From positions 1-48,731 of the forward strand of contig NZ_LSIC01000030.1 in NCBI RefSeq assembly GCF_001556045.1: DNA of 48,731 bases. Direction: 5' to 3'. Under the pieces are notes generated by a model. It was not told where the DNA came from. It saw only the letters and a program-made list of their open reading frames with translations, and made no database searches. Made by a program: the position numbers and the translations under genes. Shown in pieces: positions 7,472 to 16,681 of the stretch; position 1 is the stretch's first letter, and each line of letters opens with the position of its first letter. Origin of the DNA: Bradyrhizobium sp. CCH5-F6. GTDB taxonomy: Bacteria > Pseudomonadota > Alphaproteobacteria > Rhizobiales > Xanthobacteraceae.

Positions 7472-7528
7472 GGCCCGGACCATAGCAGGATCGTCTTGCG
7501 CTTGCGATGGGCGCAGCAGGGCGCGAGG

Positions 7529-8632
7529 TCAGCTCGCGGCGGCGGTGCTGGTCTTGCCGGGCACGGCGGGCAGGCGGCCGAACTTCAGGACGATCCGGGT
7601 TCCGGAATGCGCGGGATCGCGCTCGACCGAAGCGTCGAGCTTCGAGGCCATGGCCGCGACGATGCGCTGGCCCATCCCGGTGGAGCGCGGATCGGCCTTG
7701 ACGTTGTCGCCGACGCCGTCGTCGGTGATCGAGAGCAGGAGATCGTCGCCCTGCGAGACCAGCTCGACATGGATCGGGCCGGCGCCGTCGGGATAGGCGT
7801 ATTTCACCGCGTTCATCACCAGCTCATTGACGACGATGCCGACGGCGACCGCGCGGTCCGGATCGATCTCGATCGGCTCGGCCTTCAGCGTCAGGCGCGA
7901 CATGCGGTTGCCTTCGGCGGAGCGGCGGAGATCCTCGAGCAGCGAGTCCAGGTACTGGTTCAGGACCACGCTCTTGAGGTCCTGCGAGGTGTAGAGCCGG
8001 CGGTGCACCTGCGCGACCGCGGCGACCCGGCCCATCGCATTGGTCAGCGCCGCCTTGACCTCGTCCTGCGCGGCGGAACTCGCCTGGAGGTGTAGCAGCG
8101 AGGCGATGATCTGGAGCGAGTTGCCGACGCGGTGGTTGACCTCCCGCAGCAAGAGCTCGCGTTCGGCGGCGAGCGCCGCGTAGCGATCGCGCGAGGCGTG
8201 GATCTCGGCTTCGGCTTCCTCGCGTGCCCTCTGCAACTCGGCCTGACGCAACGCGCCTTCGGCGGCGACGTGGAGGAGCGGGATGAAGTCGCCCTGGACG
8301 TCCTTCACCAGATAGTCGGCCGCTCCGGCCTTCAGCGCGGTCACCGCGATGCTGGAATCCTGCGAGGCGGTGACGAATACGACCGGCGGCGCGTCCGGGA
8401 TCGCCATGATCTGCTCGAGCGTCTCCAGCCCGTCGAGGCCCGGCATGTACTGGTCGAGCGCCACGACGTCGATGCCGCCGCTCGCCTGCGCGTTGCGGAT
8501 GCGCTCCAGGCCTTCCTCGCCGCTCGCGGCGTGAACGACCCTGTAGCCGCGCCGCGTCAGGCCGCGGTCGACCAGGCGCGCCAGCGCGGCGTCGTCGTCG
8601 ATGTAGAGCAGTGTCGGTGTGTGCTGGTTCAT
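7529..8632 (-). CDS. Hybrid response regulator / HisKA_2 (HWE-like) sensor kinase
   Basis: 367 residues. An N-terminal receiver domain (about 5-125; acidic pocket IDDD, phosphoacceptor Asp60 in VVALDQYMPG, VFVTASQ, and a Lys in YLVKD) is followed by a short coiled linker and a HisKA_2-type kinase: H-box EVNHRVGNSLQIIASLLHLQA with His168, then a HATPase_c domain with N-box ELVMNAVKYA, the DDG box ITDDGVG and GMGQRIV. It has no membrane segment, so it is cytoplasmic. It overlaps the single-domain receiver gene by four bases (8629-8632), indicating translational coupling in a three-gene operon. Its own receiver probably takes phosphate from the CHASE3 kinase directly or through that receiver, and the kinase module then passes the signal on. 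Such kinases commonly feed the general stress (PhyR-NepR) pathway, but no partner is visible here. Confidence 0.9.
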   Translation of the reverse strand: MNQHTPTLLYIDDDAALARLVDRGLTRRGYRVVHAASGEEGLERIRNAQASGGIDVVALDQYMPGLDGLETLEQIMAIPDAPPVVFVTASQDSSIAVTALKAGAADYLVKDVQGDFIPLLHVAAEGALRQAELQRAREEAEAEIHASRDRYAALAAERELLLREVNHRVGNSLQIIASLLHLQASSAAQDEVKAALTNAMGRVAAVAQVHRRLYTSQDLKSVVLNQYLDSLLEDLRRSAEGNRMSRLTLKAEPIEIDPDRAVAVGIVVNELVMNAVKYAYPDGAGPIHVELVSQGDDLLLSITDDGVGDNVKADPRSTGMGQRIVAAMASKLDASVERDPAHSGTRIVLKFGRLPAVPGKTSTAAAS

Positions 8633-9069
8633 GAGGCGGCGGGCGGGACCTGGATGACCGAGAAGAACAGGCCGAGCTGCCGGATGGCATTGGCGAAATT
8701 CTCGTAATTGACCGGCTTGGTGATGTAGACGTTGCAGCCCAGCTCGTAGCAGCGCTTGATTTCCTGGGAGTCGTCGGTGGTGGTCAGCACCACCACGGGC
8801 GAGGCCTTCAGATATTTGTTTTCCTTGATCTGCTTCAGGATGTCGATCCCGGTCATGTCGGGGAGGTTGAGATCGAGCAGGATCAGGAGCGCATTGCCCT
8901 TCTGGACCAGCCCGGAGCCGTCGGCACCGAACAGGTGCATCATCGCGTCCGTGCCGTTCTGGAAGGAGACGATCTCGTTGTTGACGCCGGAGCGGCGGAT
9001 ATTGCGCTCGATCAGGCGGGCGTGGCCCTCGTCGTCCTCGATCATGATGATGGTGACAGGCTGGGTCAT
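8629..9069 (-). CDS. Single-domain response regulator (Rcp1-like)
   Basis: A 146-residue stand-alone receiver. The acidic pair EDD at 11-13, phosphoacceptor Asp66 in LILLDLNLPDMTG, the Thr region VVVLTTTDD and the conserved Lys in YITKPVNYENF are all intact, so it should be phosphorylated. The extended FQNGTDAMMHLFG segment and DLNLPDMTGIDILKQIKENKYLKASPVVVLTTTDD resemble the Rcp1 type found with phytochrome-like kinases. There is no output domain, so it must act by protein contact or as a phosphate shuttle. It overlaps both neighbours by four bases (9066-9069 and 8629-8632), which ties its translation to both kinases. Confidence 0.93.
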   Translation of the reverse strand: MTQPVTIIMIEDDEGHARLIERNIRRSGVNNEIVSFQNGTDAMMHLFGADGSGLVQKGNALLILLDLNLPDMTGIDILKQIKENKYLKASPVVVLTTTDDSQEIKRCYELGCNVYITKPVNYENFANAIRQLGLFFSVIQVPPAAS

Positions 9070-10592
9070 CGATCCGTGTTCCGGTTGCTCACATTCCAGG
9101 CGATCGGCAGCGTGATCGTGAAGGTGCTGCCCGCGTTCAGTTCCGATGATACCGACATGGTGCCGCCGAGGCGACGCACAAGTGCACGCACATGCGCAAG
9201 GCCGATGCCCTGGCCAGGCTTGTCCTGGGTTCCCGCGCGGCGGAACAGGTCGAATATCCGCTGGTGATCCTTCGGATCGATCCCGCGGCCGTTGTCGCTG
9301 ATCTCGAAGATAGCGTAGCCGAGCTTGGTGCGCCCGCGGATTCTGATCTCCCCGGGCACGCCGGGCTTGAGATATTTGACCGCATTGTCGATCAGGTTGG
9401 AGAAGATCTGTTCGAGGGCGAGACGGTCGCTCACGAGGTTCGGCAGGGGCTCGAGGTGGATCTCGGCCTGTGCCTCGGCCGCCTGGTGCGCCAGCGTCGA
9501 GACGATGGCCTCGATCAGCTCGCGCGTGTCGATCTTCACGGGCTGGAATTCGCGCCGGCCCTCGCGGGTGAGATTGAGGATGGCCGAGATCAGCCGGTCC
9601 ATCTTGGCGATCGACGTCTTGATGAAGCCGAGTGCTTCGGAAAAATCTTCCGACAGCTGCTTGTCGGCGCCTTCGAGCGCGATCTCGCCCGGCCCGGCGG
9701 GGGCCAGCGGGGCTCCCTCCGCAGAGACGTGAGCGAGGCTGCCGATCCGCCGGAAGATGTCGCCGCCGAGCTCCTCGAGCTCGCTGGTGAAGCCCATGAT
9801 GTTGACGAGCGGCGAGCGCAGATCATGGCTGACGATATAGGCAAAGCGCTGGATCTCGTCATTGGCTTCGCGCAAATCCGCCGTGCGTTCGTCGACGATG
9901 GCCTCCAGATTGACGTTGGCATCGCGCAAGCGCGTTTCGGCCTCGTCGCGGGCGCGCGCGGAGCGCCGCACCAGCCAGATCGAAATCAGCGCGAGCAGCA
10001 CGACCAGACCGGAGCCGACGCCCGTCATCGACGCCGCCAGGGTTTGGCTGTGATCCGCGTTGGTCGAGCGCAGACGAAACAGCCGCTCCTCTTCCTGGAG
10101 CATGTTCGTGGCGACTCTGGCAATCGCGGCCGTGGTGTCGGTGGAGGCGGCTTCGCGCACCACATCTACGGCCTTCTCCGGCTGGCCCTGGCCGATGAAT
10201 TCCATCTCTTGCGCAAACTGGCCCAGCCGGGTCTCGATCGCGGTGCTCAGCTTTTCGATGTTTTGGCGTTGCGCCGGATTGTCGCCGGTCAGTCGGGTGA
10301 GTTTGTCGAGCGCGGGGACGATCGCCGCCACGGCCTTCTCATGGTCGGCCTTGAAATTCGCGCCCTGGGTCAGGAGGAAACCCCGAGCTGCACTTTCCGC
10401 GCGCCGGATTTCCAGCAGCAGGGCGTTGATACGGTTCTGGGCCTCGATGGTGTGGACGACCCATCTGTTGTCGTCTCTGGCCTTGTTGACGAGATAGACG
10501 GAGCCGGCGCTGATCACGGTCAGCACCAGAAGGCCCGCCGCGAACAGCAGGACCTGCCAAAACGCCCGCCGCCGGAGGGCTTCAGCCGTCAC
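9066..10592 (-). CDS. CHASE3-domain membrane sensor histidine kinase
   Basis: 508 residues. The first membrane segment is at about 12-35, the periplasmic CHASE3 sensor at about 40-180 (AESAARGFLLTQ is the usual signature), and the second membrane segment at about 188-208. A coiled linker follows, then a HisKA domain with H-box AYIVSHDLRSPLVNIMGF (His256), and a HATPase_c domain with N-box SNLIDNAVKYL, ISDNGRGID and GIGLAHVRALVRRLGG. Between the H-box helix and the second dimerisation helix (IAKMDRLISAILNLTR) there is an extra segment of roughly 45 residues rich in Ala, Gly and Glu, not usual in HisKA. It heads a tightly overlapping operon with a receiver and a hybrid kinase. The ligand is unknown. 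Confidence 0.92.
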   Translation of the reverse strand: MTAEALRRRAFWQVLLFAAGLLVLTVISAGSVYLVNKARDDNRWVVHTIEAQNRINALLLEIRRAESAARGFLLTQGANFKADHEKAVAAIVPALDKLTRLTGDNPAQRQNIEKLSTAIETRLGQFAQEMEFIGQGQPEKAVDVVREAASTDTTAAIARVATNMLQEEERLFRLRSTNADHSQTLAASMTGVGSGLVVLLALISIWLVRRSARARDEAETRLRDANVNLEAIVDERTADLREANDEIQRFAYIVSHDLRSPLVNIMGFTSELEELGGDIFRRIGSLAHVSAEGAPLAPAGPGEIALEGADKQLSEDFSEALGFIKTSIAKMDRLISAILNLTREGRREFQPVKIDTRELIEAIVSTLAHQAAEAQAEIHLEPLPNLVSDRLALEQIFSNLIDNAVKYLKPGVPGEIRIRGRTKLGYAIFEISDNGRGIDPKDHQRIFDLFRRAGTQDKPGQGIGLAHVRALVRRLGGTMSVSSELNAGSTFTITLPIAWNVSNRNTDR

Positions 10593-10696
10593 GACGGTTC
10601 ACCTGTCTAAGTTCAGTGAAGTTCAAAACGCCCCCTTGGAACTGGCCCCGACCGTCCAGAACGCGAGAGGGGCCAAAGGGTTCCACGGCCGGCAGA
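10593..10696. other. Gap between kinase cassette and accC with a weak hairpin
   Basis: 104 bp downstream of accC and upstream of the kinase start. TGGCCCC (10643-10649) and GGGGCCA (10669-10675) can pair across 19 bases, perhaps as a terminator for accC on the minus strand, but the following T-run is poor. Nothing else is evident. Confidence 0.3.
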
Positions 10697-12052
10697 TTAT
10701 TTGGCGGCGGGTTCCTTGCCGGCCAGATACTGTTCCAGCCAGTGGATGTGGTAGTCGCCGTTGATGATGTCGTCCTCGCGCACCAGCGCCCGGAATAGCG
10801 GCAGCGTGGTCTCGATACCCTCGACCACCATCTCGTCCAGCGCCCGGCGCAGCCGCATCAGGCATTCGGCGCGGGTCTTGCCGTGCACGATCAGCTTGCC
10901 GACGAGGGAATCGTAATAGGGCGGGATCGTGTACCCCTGGTAGACGGCGGAATCGATCCGCACGCCCAAGCCGCCAGGCGGGTGATATTGCAGGATCCGG
11001 CCCGGTGAGGGGCGGAAGGTCTGCGGATTCTCGGCGTTGATGCGGCATTCGATCGCGTGGCCGATGACCTGGACTTCGTCCTGCCTGGCCGGCAGATCCC
11101 CGCCCGCGGCGATGCGAATTTGCTCCAGCACGAGGTCGATGTCGGTGATGCTCTCGGTGACGGGATGCTCGACCTGGATGCGGGTGTTCATCTCGATGAA
11201 GTAGAACTCGCCGTCCTCGAACAGGAACTCGATGGTGCCGACGCCGAGATATTTCATCTCGCGCATCGCTTTCGCGCAGGTCTCGCCGATCCTGGCCCGT
11301 GCGGCGGCGTCGAGGACGGGCGAGGGGCCTTCTTCCCAGACCTTCTGGTGGCGGCGCTGCAGCGAGCAGTCGCGCTCGCCGAGATGGATCGCGCCGCCAC
11401 GGCCGTCGCCGAGGATCTGGATCTCGATGTGGCGCGGCTTCTGGAGGTACTTTTCGAGGTAGACGGAGGCATCGCCGAAGGCGGACTTGGCCTCGTTGGC
11501 CGCCGTCGACAAGGCCACCAGGAGGTCGGCCTCGCTGTGGGCAACCTTCATGCCGCGGCCGCCGCCGCCGGCCGCCGCCTTGACCAGCACCGGGAAGCCG
11601 ATCGCCTTCGCGATCGCCATCGCGTCGTCATCGGGACCGACCGCGCCGTCGGAGCCGGGCACCACGGGGATGCCGAGGCGCTTGGCGGTCTTCTTGGCTT
11701 CGATCTTGTCGCCCATCAGGCGGATGTGCTCGGCCTTCGGGCCGATGAAATGCAGGTTGTGCTCTTCGAGAATCTCCGCAAAGCGCGCGTTCTCCGACAG
11801 GAAGCCGTAGCCGGGATGCACGGCGTCGGCGCCCGTGATCTCGCAGGCCGCGAGCAGCGCGGGCACGTTGAGATAGCTGTCCTTGGACGGTGGCGGCCCA
11901 ATGCACACGCTCTCATCCGACAGGCGCACATGCATGGCATCGGCGTCGGCGGTGGAGTGCACGGCCACGGTCGCGATCCCGAGCTCCTTGCAGGCCCTGA
12001 GGATGCGAAGGGCGATCTCGCCGCGATTGGCTATGAGGATCTTGTCGAACAT
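10697..12052 (-). CDS. accC: Acetyl-CoA carboxylase, biotin carboxylase subunit
   Basis: 451 residues, the normal length. It carboxylates the biotin carried on AccB using ATP and bicarbonate, the first half-reaction of malonyl-CoA synthesis. The N-terminus [26 protein letters not shown] is the standard biotin carboxylase start; the Gly-rich ATP loop [15 protein letters not shown], the catalytic [16 protein letters not shown] segment, [26 protein letters not shown], and the C-terminal [20 protein letters not shown] are all present. It lies 90 bp downstream of accB on the same strand, the conserved accB-accC pair. The palindromic spacer between the two may modulate their ratio. Confidence 0.98.
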   Translation of the reverse strand: MFDKILIANRGEIALRILRACKELGIATVAVHSTADADAMHVRLSDESVCIGPPPSKDSYLNVPALLAACEITGADAVHPGYGFLSENARFAEILEEHNLHFIGPKAEHIRLMGDKIEAKKTAKRLGIPVVPGSDGAVGPDDDAMAIAKAIGFPVLVKAAAGGGGRGMKVAHSEADLLVALSTAANEAKSAFGDASVYLEKYLQKPRHIEIQILGDGRGGAIHLGERDCSLQRRHQKVWEEGPSPVLDAAARARIGETCAKAMREMKYLGVGTIEFLFEDGEFYFIEMNTRIQVEHPVTESITDIDLVLEQIRIAAGGDLPARQDEVQVIGHAIECRINAENPQTFRPSPGRILQYHPPGGLGVRIDSAVYQGYTIPPYYDSLVGKLIVHGKTRAECLMRLRRALDEMVVEGIETTLPLFRALVREDDIINGDYHIHWLEQYLAGKEPAAK

Positions 12053-12070
12053 GGTGCCTCGGGGGCGAAG

Positions 12071-12145
12071 TAGCGAATGGCGAGTGGCGAATGGCGAGTA
12101 GGGAAGGGCTGGACCGTTCGCTATTCGCCATTCCCCATTCGCTTA
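12071..12145. repeat. Imperfect inverted repeat in the accB-accC spacer
   Basis: Variants of GCGAATGGCGA occur three times in tandem (12073-12100), and the complementary TTCGCCATTCCCCATTCGCT lies at 12124-12143, so the spacer can fold into a long hairpin. Its right end forms the TAA stop of accB. Palindromes of this type recur between genes in this lineage; it may also act as a partial terminator or RNA processing site between accB and accC. Confidence 0.6.
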
Positions 12146-12637
12146 CTCAATGATCACGAGCGGCTCGCCGTACTCGACCGGCTGGCCGTCCTCGACCAGG
12201 ATCTGCGTCACCGTGCCGGCGCGCGGCGAGGGAATCTGGTTCATCGTCTTCATGGCTTCGATGATGAGCAGCGTCTGGCCGACCGAGACCTTGGTGCCGA
12301 CGTCGATGAACGGCTTTGCGCCGGGCTCAGGCGCCCAGTATGCCGTGCCGACCATCGGCGAGATCACGGCGCCGGGGTGCTTCGACATGTCGGCCGCAGC
12401 ACTGGCGGGCGCGGCGGCGCCTGCCGTCGCCGGAAGCGCGGCGGGAGCGGCTGCCACCGGCATCGGCATGGTCGCGGCGACGCTGATGTTGCGGGCGACG
12501 CGCAGGCGCAGGCCCGCCCGTTCGATCTCGATCTCGGTGAGGCTGGTTTCATCGAGCAGCAAGGCAAGCTCGCGAACGAGCGCGGAATCCTCGCTGGAAA
12601 ACTTTGCGGCTGCTTTGTCGTCTGGCTGGCGCGCCAT
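12143..12637 (-). CDS. accB: Acetyl-CoA carboxylase biotin carboxyl carrier protein
   Basis: 164 residues. The N-terminal region (1-50) has the usual acidic helical segment ([30 protein letters not shown]), an Ala/Pro-rich linker spans about 52-85, and the C-terminal biotinyl domain (about 88-164) carries the biotinylation motif EAMKT with Lys130. AccB carries the carboxylated biotin from AccC to the transferase. The start at 12637 ([13 protein letters not shown]) matches the family; the longer open frame upstream is a read-through. aroQ follows upstream on the same strand, 35 bp away: the typical aroQ-accB-accC operon of alphaproteobacteria. Confidence 0.98.
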   Translation of the reverse strand: MARQPDDKAAAKFSSEDSALVRELALLLDETSLTEIEIERAGLRLRVARNISVAATMPMPVAAAPAALPATAGAAAPASAAADMSKHPGAVISPMVGTAYWAPEPGAKPFIDVGTKVSVGQTLLIIEAMKTMNQIPSPRAGTVTQILVEDGQPVEYGEPLVIIE

Positions 12638-12672
12638 GTTGTTTGATCCGAATGTTCTGTTGGAAGGGAGCG

Positions 12673-13140
12673 TCAGGCGTTGGGCTTGATGCCGAGCTTG
12701 GCGGCAAGGCCCTGAATGGCGAGGCGGTAGCCCTCGATGCCGAAACCGCAGAGCGAGGCGAAGGCCGCGCGCGCGGTGTAGGAGTGATGACGAAAGCTCT
12801 CGCGGGCGTGGATGTTGGTCACGTGCACTTCGACCGCGGGAATCTGCACCGCGAGCAGCGCGTCGTGCAGCGCGATCGATGTGTGGGAATAGCCGCCGGC
12901 ATTGATGACGATGCCTTTCATCCCGCGCCGATGCGCCTCGTGGATGAAGTCGATCAATTCGCCCTCGCGGTTGGACTGGCGGCAATCGACCTTGAGGCCG
13001 AACGTCGCCGCCGCCTCCCGGCACAGCACCTCGACGTCGGCCAGCGTCCCGTGGCCGTACTTGTCGGGCTCGCGCGTCCCCAGCATGTTGAGGTTCGGCC
13101 CGTTCAGGACGAGGATCGTGTCGGTTGCAGGTTCGGCCAT
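12673..13140 (-). CDS. aroQ: 3-dehydroquinate dehydratase, type II
   Basis: 155 residues, normal for the type II enzyme that converts 3-dehydroquinate to 3-dehydroshikimate in aromatic amino-acid synthesis. Key blocks are [20 protein letters not shown] (with the catalytic Tyr in the flexible loop), [32 protein letters not shown] and [17 protein letters not shown] with the catalytic His. The start at 13140 ([16 protein letters not shown]) is preceded by GGGATTGGA; the frame remains open further up without homology. It heads the aroQ-accB-accC operon. Confidence 0.97.
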   Translation of the reverse strand: MAEPATDTILVLNGPNLNMLGTREPDKYGHGTLADVEVLCREAAATFGLKVDCRQSNREGELIDFIHEAHRRGMKGIVINAGGYSHTSIALHDALLAVQIPAVEVHVTNIHARESFRHHSYTARAAFASLCGFGIEGYRLAIQGLAAKLGIKPNA

Positions 13141-13321
13141 TCCAATCCCGGAAGAGGTGCTTCGGCGTGGCGGGGTTATAGGTAACAAAGCGCGTGAGGG
13201 GAAGCCTTGAAGGGCCTGAGGGACGGGTTCAGGCACCTCATCCAGTGCGCAAAAACCTGTGCGGAAACTACGGAAATTGCTTGTTAACCAGTCCGAAGCA
13301 TGGGCTGCCGCCGCATGCAAA

Positions 13322-13347
13322 GGGGGCGGGCATCGCTGCCCGCCCCC
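13322..13347 (-). terminator. Strong hairpin downstream of the DUF1236 gene
   Basis: GGGGGCGGGCA (13322-13332) and TGCCCGCCCCC (13337-13347) form a perfect 11-bp GC stem with a TCGC loop, 22 bp past the DUF1236 stop on the minus strand. The downstream sequence on that strand begins CTTTGC, a weak T-tract, so termination may be partly Rho-assisted. Confidence 0.65.
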
Positions 13348-13368
13348 AGGGGTCGCCGGTGTCCGGCC

Positions 13369-14202
13369 TTAGACGTTCAGGATCGCCACGATCTCGTAGG
13401 TGTCGGGATTGACGATCACGATCTCATCGCGGACCAGGATGTATCGGTAGGTCCGCCACTCCGGATAGATGGTCACGACCCGGGACGGCAGGGCGTGAAA
13501 CGTGATGCCCTCGCGCGGTACGCGTGTGCCGACCGAGATCGAGAAGTTGACGTTGGTCACGGGCTGCACGCGCTGCTCGCGTATCACCGACGTGATCTGC
13601 GTCCGCTGTTCGGTCGAAAGCTTGGCAGCGGCCCCGGCCTGTCCGACCGTGGTTGAGGACGAGCTCTGGCCCTGTGCGTTCTGGTTCGTGGTCGTGCCGG
13701 TGCCCTTCTGGGTCTCTGCGCTGTTGGTCGAGGTGCCGCTCTTGGCGCCCTCAGCCTTCATGTCCTTCTGGTCCTTGCCGGACTTCATGCCGTCCTTGCT
13801 GGTGTCCTGGGTCATGCTCTTGGACTTGTCCTGCTGGGACTTGTCCATCTGGCCCTGCGCACGATCATCGGTGCGCTGTCCCTTGGTGCCGGCCTTTTCT
13901 TCAGCTGCGTTCTTGTTCATTGCGCCGCCGGAAGGCCGCTCATCCTTCATCGCGCCGGACTTGTCTTCGGAGGCGCGGTTGGCGCCGCCGGACTGGCCGA
14001 CCGTGCCCTTATCCTGACTCATCGAATCGCGACCCATCGCGCCACCGCGCTCGGCGCCGCCGCCGGAAGGCTGCGATTGCTGCATCTGCGCGCCACCGGT
14101 GCCGCCACCGCTGTCGCGGCCCATGGTACCCTGTGCGTTCGCCAGACCGGTGCCCGCGACGAGTGCAGCTGCGGCAACCGAGATCATAAAGCGGTTCAAC
14201 AT
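13369..14202 (-). CDS. DUF1236 domain-containing secreted protein
   Basis: 277 residues. Residues 1-23 are a Sec signal peptide ending ANA. About 25-180 is a highly biased hydrophilic segment of Gly, Ser, Lys, Gln, Asp, Thr and Met with MGRDS, SQDK and KSGKDQKD-like units and almost no hydrophobic residues, likely disordered. The C-terminal 85 residues are the DUF1236 region (STEQRTQITSVIREQ, SISVGTRVPREGITFHALPSRVVTIYPEWRTYRYILVRDEIVIVNPDTYEIVAIL). Such proteins are abundant in Bradyrhizobium and of unknown function, probably envelope or stress related. The ATG at 14202 has a clear GAGGAG ribosome site. Confidence 0.9.
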   Translation of the reverse strand: MLNRFMISVAAAALVAGTGLANAQGTMGRDSGGGTGGAQMQQSQPSGGGAERGGAMGRDSMSQDKGTVGQSGGANRASEDKSGAMKDERPSGGAMNKNAAEEKAGTKGQRTDDRAQGQMDKSQQDKSKSMTQDTSKDGMKSGKDQKDMKAEGAKSGTSTNSAETQKGTGTTTNQNAQGQSSSSTTVGQAGAAAKLSTEQRTQITSVIREQRVQPVTNVNFSISVGTRVPREGITFHALPSRVVTIYPEWRTYRYILVRDEIVIVNPDTYEIVAILNV

Positions 14203-14358
14203 CGAAATTCTCCTCAGGTGTTTCTCTGCGTCATTGCCCGCGCCGACAACGAAAGGAGATTTGAGTTGTTCCGGAACATTGGCTGTTCCGCGGCATTTGT
14301 TTGTTGAACGCCAGATGAACGACTTTGCAAAATCGCGCCATGGTCTGGCGCAAGAAGA

Positions 14359-14384
14359 AAAGGCCGGCTTTTCAGCCGGCCTTT
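14359..14384 (-). terminator. Rho-independent terminator of the DsbA-like gene
   Basis: AAAGGCCGGCT (14359-14369) and AGCCGGCCTTT (14374-14384) form a perfect 11-bp stem with a four-base loop. Read on the minus strand it is followed by TCTTCTTG, a fair T-tract, and lies 30 bp past the DsbA-like stop. Confidence 0.8.
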
Positions 14385-14414
14385 GCGCGTCTTCATTGTC
14401 GTACGGCGTGTGGA

Positions 14415-15182
14415 TCAGCAAGTCGCCTTGCCGCAGCGGGCGATGCCGATCTTTTCCCTGAGGGCTTCGACGCCAACGGCACCGATCACGATCTGCTTGC
14501 CGATCACGTAGCTCGGCGTGCCGTTCATGCCCATCGCTTCTGCAAGCTTGAAGTTCTCCTCGATGGTGGCGCGCACCTCGGGGCTTGAGATGTCCTTCTC
14601 GATTCGAGCAGTGTCGAGGCCGGCTTCCTTGGCCGCCTGAATCGCGCGCGCCTTGTCCGCCGCACCACGACCGTTGAGCAGTCTCTGATGGAAATCGAGA
14701 TATTTCTTGCCCGAGGGATCCTGCATGCGCACGGCGACCGCGACCTGAGCCGCTTCGACCGAGCCCTGGCTCAGCACGGGAAACTCCTTCAACACGACCT
14801 TCAGCTTCGGATCGTTCTTCATGAGCTCGAGCATGTCGCCCATGGCGCGCTTGCAGTAGCCGCAATTGTAGTCGAAGAATTCGACGAAGGTGACGTCGCC
14901 GTCCTTGTTGCCGAGCACGACCTGGCGCGGCGAGTTGAAGATCGCATCGGCGTTCTGTGCGATGCTGGCCTCGTGCTTCTGCGTTTCCGCAGCGGCCTGG
15001 CGCTTGCTGAGTTCGGCCATGGCCTCCTCGAGCACCTCGGGATGGCTGACGAGGTAGTTCTTGATGATCTTCTCGATGTCGGCGCGCTGGCTGTCGGAGA
15101 AACCGTCGGCCGAGGCGGGCACGGCTGCGCCGAAAATGGCGAGCGCAAACAATGCGGAAGCAAGCAGACGCAGCGAAGGCAT
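14415..15182 (-). CDS. DsbA family thiol:disulfide oxidoreductase
   Basis: 255 residues. Sec signal peptide (about 1-25, ending ASA), an N-terminal helical extension (about 28-80) resembling that of ScsC/BcrD-like oligomerising DsbA proteins, and a thioredoxin-fold domain with the redox motif CGYC (Cys107, Cys110; context VEFFDYNCGYCKRA) and cis-Pro in NGTPSYVIG. Two further Cys lie at the extreme C-terminus (ARCGKATC). It should act in the periplasm as an oxidase or isomerase. The N-terminal extension and absence of a nearby DsbB leave the direction of catalysis open. It is followed by a good terminator. Confidence 0.93.
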   Translation of the reverse strand: MPSLRLLASALFALAIFGAAVPASADGFSDSQRADIEKIIKNYLVSHPEVLEEAMAELSKRQAAAETQKHEASIAQNADAIFNSPRQVVLGNKDGDVTFVEFFDYNCGYCKRAMGDMLELMKNDPKLKVVLKEFPVLSQGSVEAAQVAVAVRMQDPSGKKYLDFHQRLLNGRGAADKARAIQAAKEAGLDTARIEKDISSPEVRATIEENFKLAEAMGMNGTPSYVIGKQIVIGAVGVEALREKIGIARCGKATC

Positions 15183-15280
15183 AGTGAAATCCTCTTATCC
15201 AAAGCAGGTTGCGAGAAAAGTCCCGGTGGACCTGAGCTCGGTGTCGTGACGTCGTGGTATCGGGCGGCGTTCGAGTTGCG

Positions 15281-16681
15281 TCAGTTGCGCGACGGCTTCG
15301 CCGCCACGATGTCGTCGGCCTTGACCCATCCGGGCGTGCCGACGGCGAAACGGGTTTTCGCGCGCGTGGCAAGCTCGCGGGCGGTCTTGTTGTCGCCGCG
15401 CAGGTAGGCGGCCTGGGCCGAGGCGAGATCTGCCTCGGCATAGTCTCCCTTCCGGCCGTAGGCCATCGCGAGCTGGGTATAGCCGAGGGCCGCCTCGGGC
15501 TCGCGCGCCACCGCGGCACGGAGAATCCGAACAGCTTCATCGGTGTAGGCCTTATTATCGGTTCCAACCAGAGCCTGCCCAAGTAACATCTCGATGAGGG
15601 GCGCGTTGTTCGAGAGTTGCGCCGCCTTGCGGAGGGGGGCGATCGCCTCGGCCGGCTTGCCGCTTTCCAGAAGGGCCTGGCCGCGCACCTCGTAGAAATA
15701 CGGGTTGTTCGGCTGCACCTGGATCAGCGCATCGATCTGGGTGAGCGCGCTGCGCAGATCCCCGTGCAGATAGGTGCTGATGGCCCGGGCATAGCGCGCC
15801 GGCAGGCTGTCGTTGGTCTGGGGATAGCGGCGATACACCGTCTCGGGCCGCTCCATGAAGGCGGAGATCTTGGCGCGAACCATGTCGTGCCGGAGCTGAA
15901 GCGCGGGATCGTCCTTCTTGTTCCAGAAGGGGCTGGTGCTGGCGAATTCCTGGAGCGCGGCGACGCGCTCGGCCGGCATCGGATGCGACTGAAGATAGGG
16001 ATCGGCGCCGCGCGAGGCGAACAGGCTCTCGCTGGTGAAGCGCTTGAAGGTCTCGTACATGCCCTTCGGCGATTGCTGGGTCGCAGTCAGGAATTTCACG
16101 CCGGCGCGGTCGGCGTTCTCCTCCTGCTGGCGCTGGTAGGACAGCAGCGTGCGGCGGATCATCTCCTGCGGAGCGGCGATCGCGGCCGCGCCGGCGTTGG
16201 CCAGCCCGTTGTTGCCGGCGCTCGAGCTGCGGGTGCTGCCGGCAGCGATCGCGCCGGCGCCGAGCAGCATCGCGATGATCATCTGGGTCTGGGCGGTGGC
16301 GAGCTGCTCGCGCAGCTTGGACAGATGTCCGCCAGCCAGATGCCCGGTCTCGTGCGCGAGCACGCCGATGATCTGGTTCGGCGTCTCCGACTGCAGGAGG
16401 GCGCCCCAATTGACGAAGATGCGGCGGCCGTCCGCGACGAACGCGTTGAACGATCCGTCGTTGATGATCACCATCTGGATGTTCTGCTTCTCGAGGCCCG
16501 CGACGCGGAGGATCGGGCGCGTGTACTCGCGCAGCAGCTGCTCGGTCTCGGTGTCGCGCAGGACCGGCGGTCCCTTGGCCTGCGCACGCGCGGCCGAGAA
16601 CGGCGTCAGCGCGATCGCCATGGCGGTGACGAGGGCGGTGAGGGCAGAGGCCTTCTGGCGCGATGCAATCTTGAGCAACAT
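15281..16681 (-). CDS. M48 family metalloprotease with TPR repeats (BepA-like)
   Basis: 466 residues. Signal peptide (about 1-34), then an M48 zinc protease domain with VLAHETGHLAGGH (His110, Glu111, His114) and the third zinc ligand region QQEENADRAG. The C-terminal third consists of tetratricopeptide-like helices (PNNPYFYEVRGQALLESGKPAEAIAPLRKA, EAALGYTQLAMAYGRKGDYAEADLASAQAAYLRGD). This is the BepA/YfgC plan: a periplasmic chaperone-protease that clears stalled outer-membrane proteins. The start at 16681 (MLLKIASRQ) begins the signal peptide; the much longer frame upstream is antisense to the aminotransferase gene. It is divergent from the aminotransferase. Confidence 0.93.
   Translation of the reverse strand: MLLKIASRQKASALTALVTAMAIALTPFSAARAQAKGPPVLRDTETEQLLREYTRPILRVAGLEKQNIQMVIINDGSFNAFVADGRRIFVNWGALLQSETPNQIIGVLAHETGHLAGGHLSKLREQLATAQTQMIIAMLLGAGAIAAGSTRSSSAGNNGLANAGAAAIAAPQEMIRRTLLSYQRQQEENADRAGVKFLTATQQSPKGMYETFKRFTSESLFASRGADPYLQSHPMPAERVAALQEFASTSPFWNKKDDPALQLRHDMVRAKISAFMERPETVYRRYPQTNDSLPARYARAISTYLHGDLRSALTQIDALIQVQPNNPYFYEVRGQALLESGKPAEAIAPLRKAAQLSNNAPLIEMLLGQALVGTDNKAYTDEAVRILRAAVAREPEAALGYTQLAMAYGRKGDYAEADLASAQAAYLRGDNKTARELATRAKTRFAVGTPGWVKADDIVAAKPSRN

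Noticed and set aside
13369..15582. A 737-codon minus-strand frame apparently fusing DsbA-region sequence to the DUF1236 protein
   Set aside because: The upstream part runs over the DsbA-like gene in another frame; DUF1236 has its own ribosome site and signal peptide at 14202.
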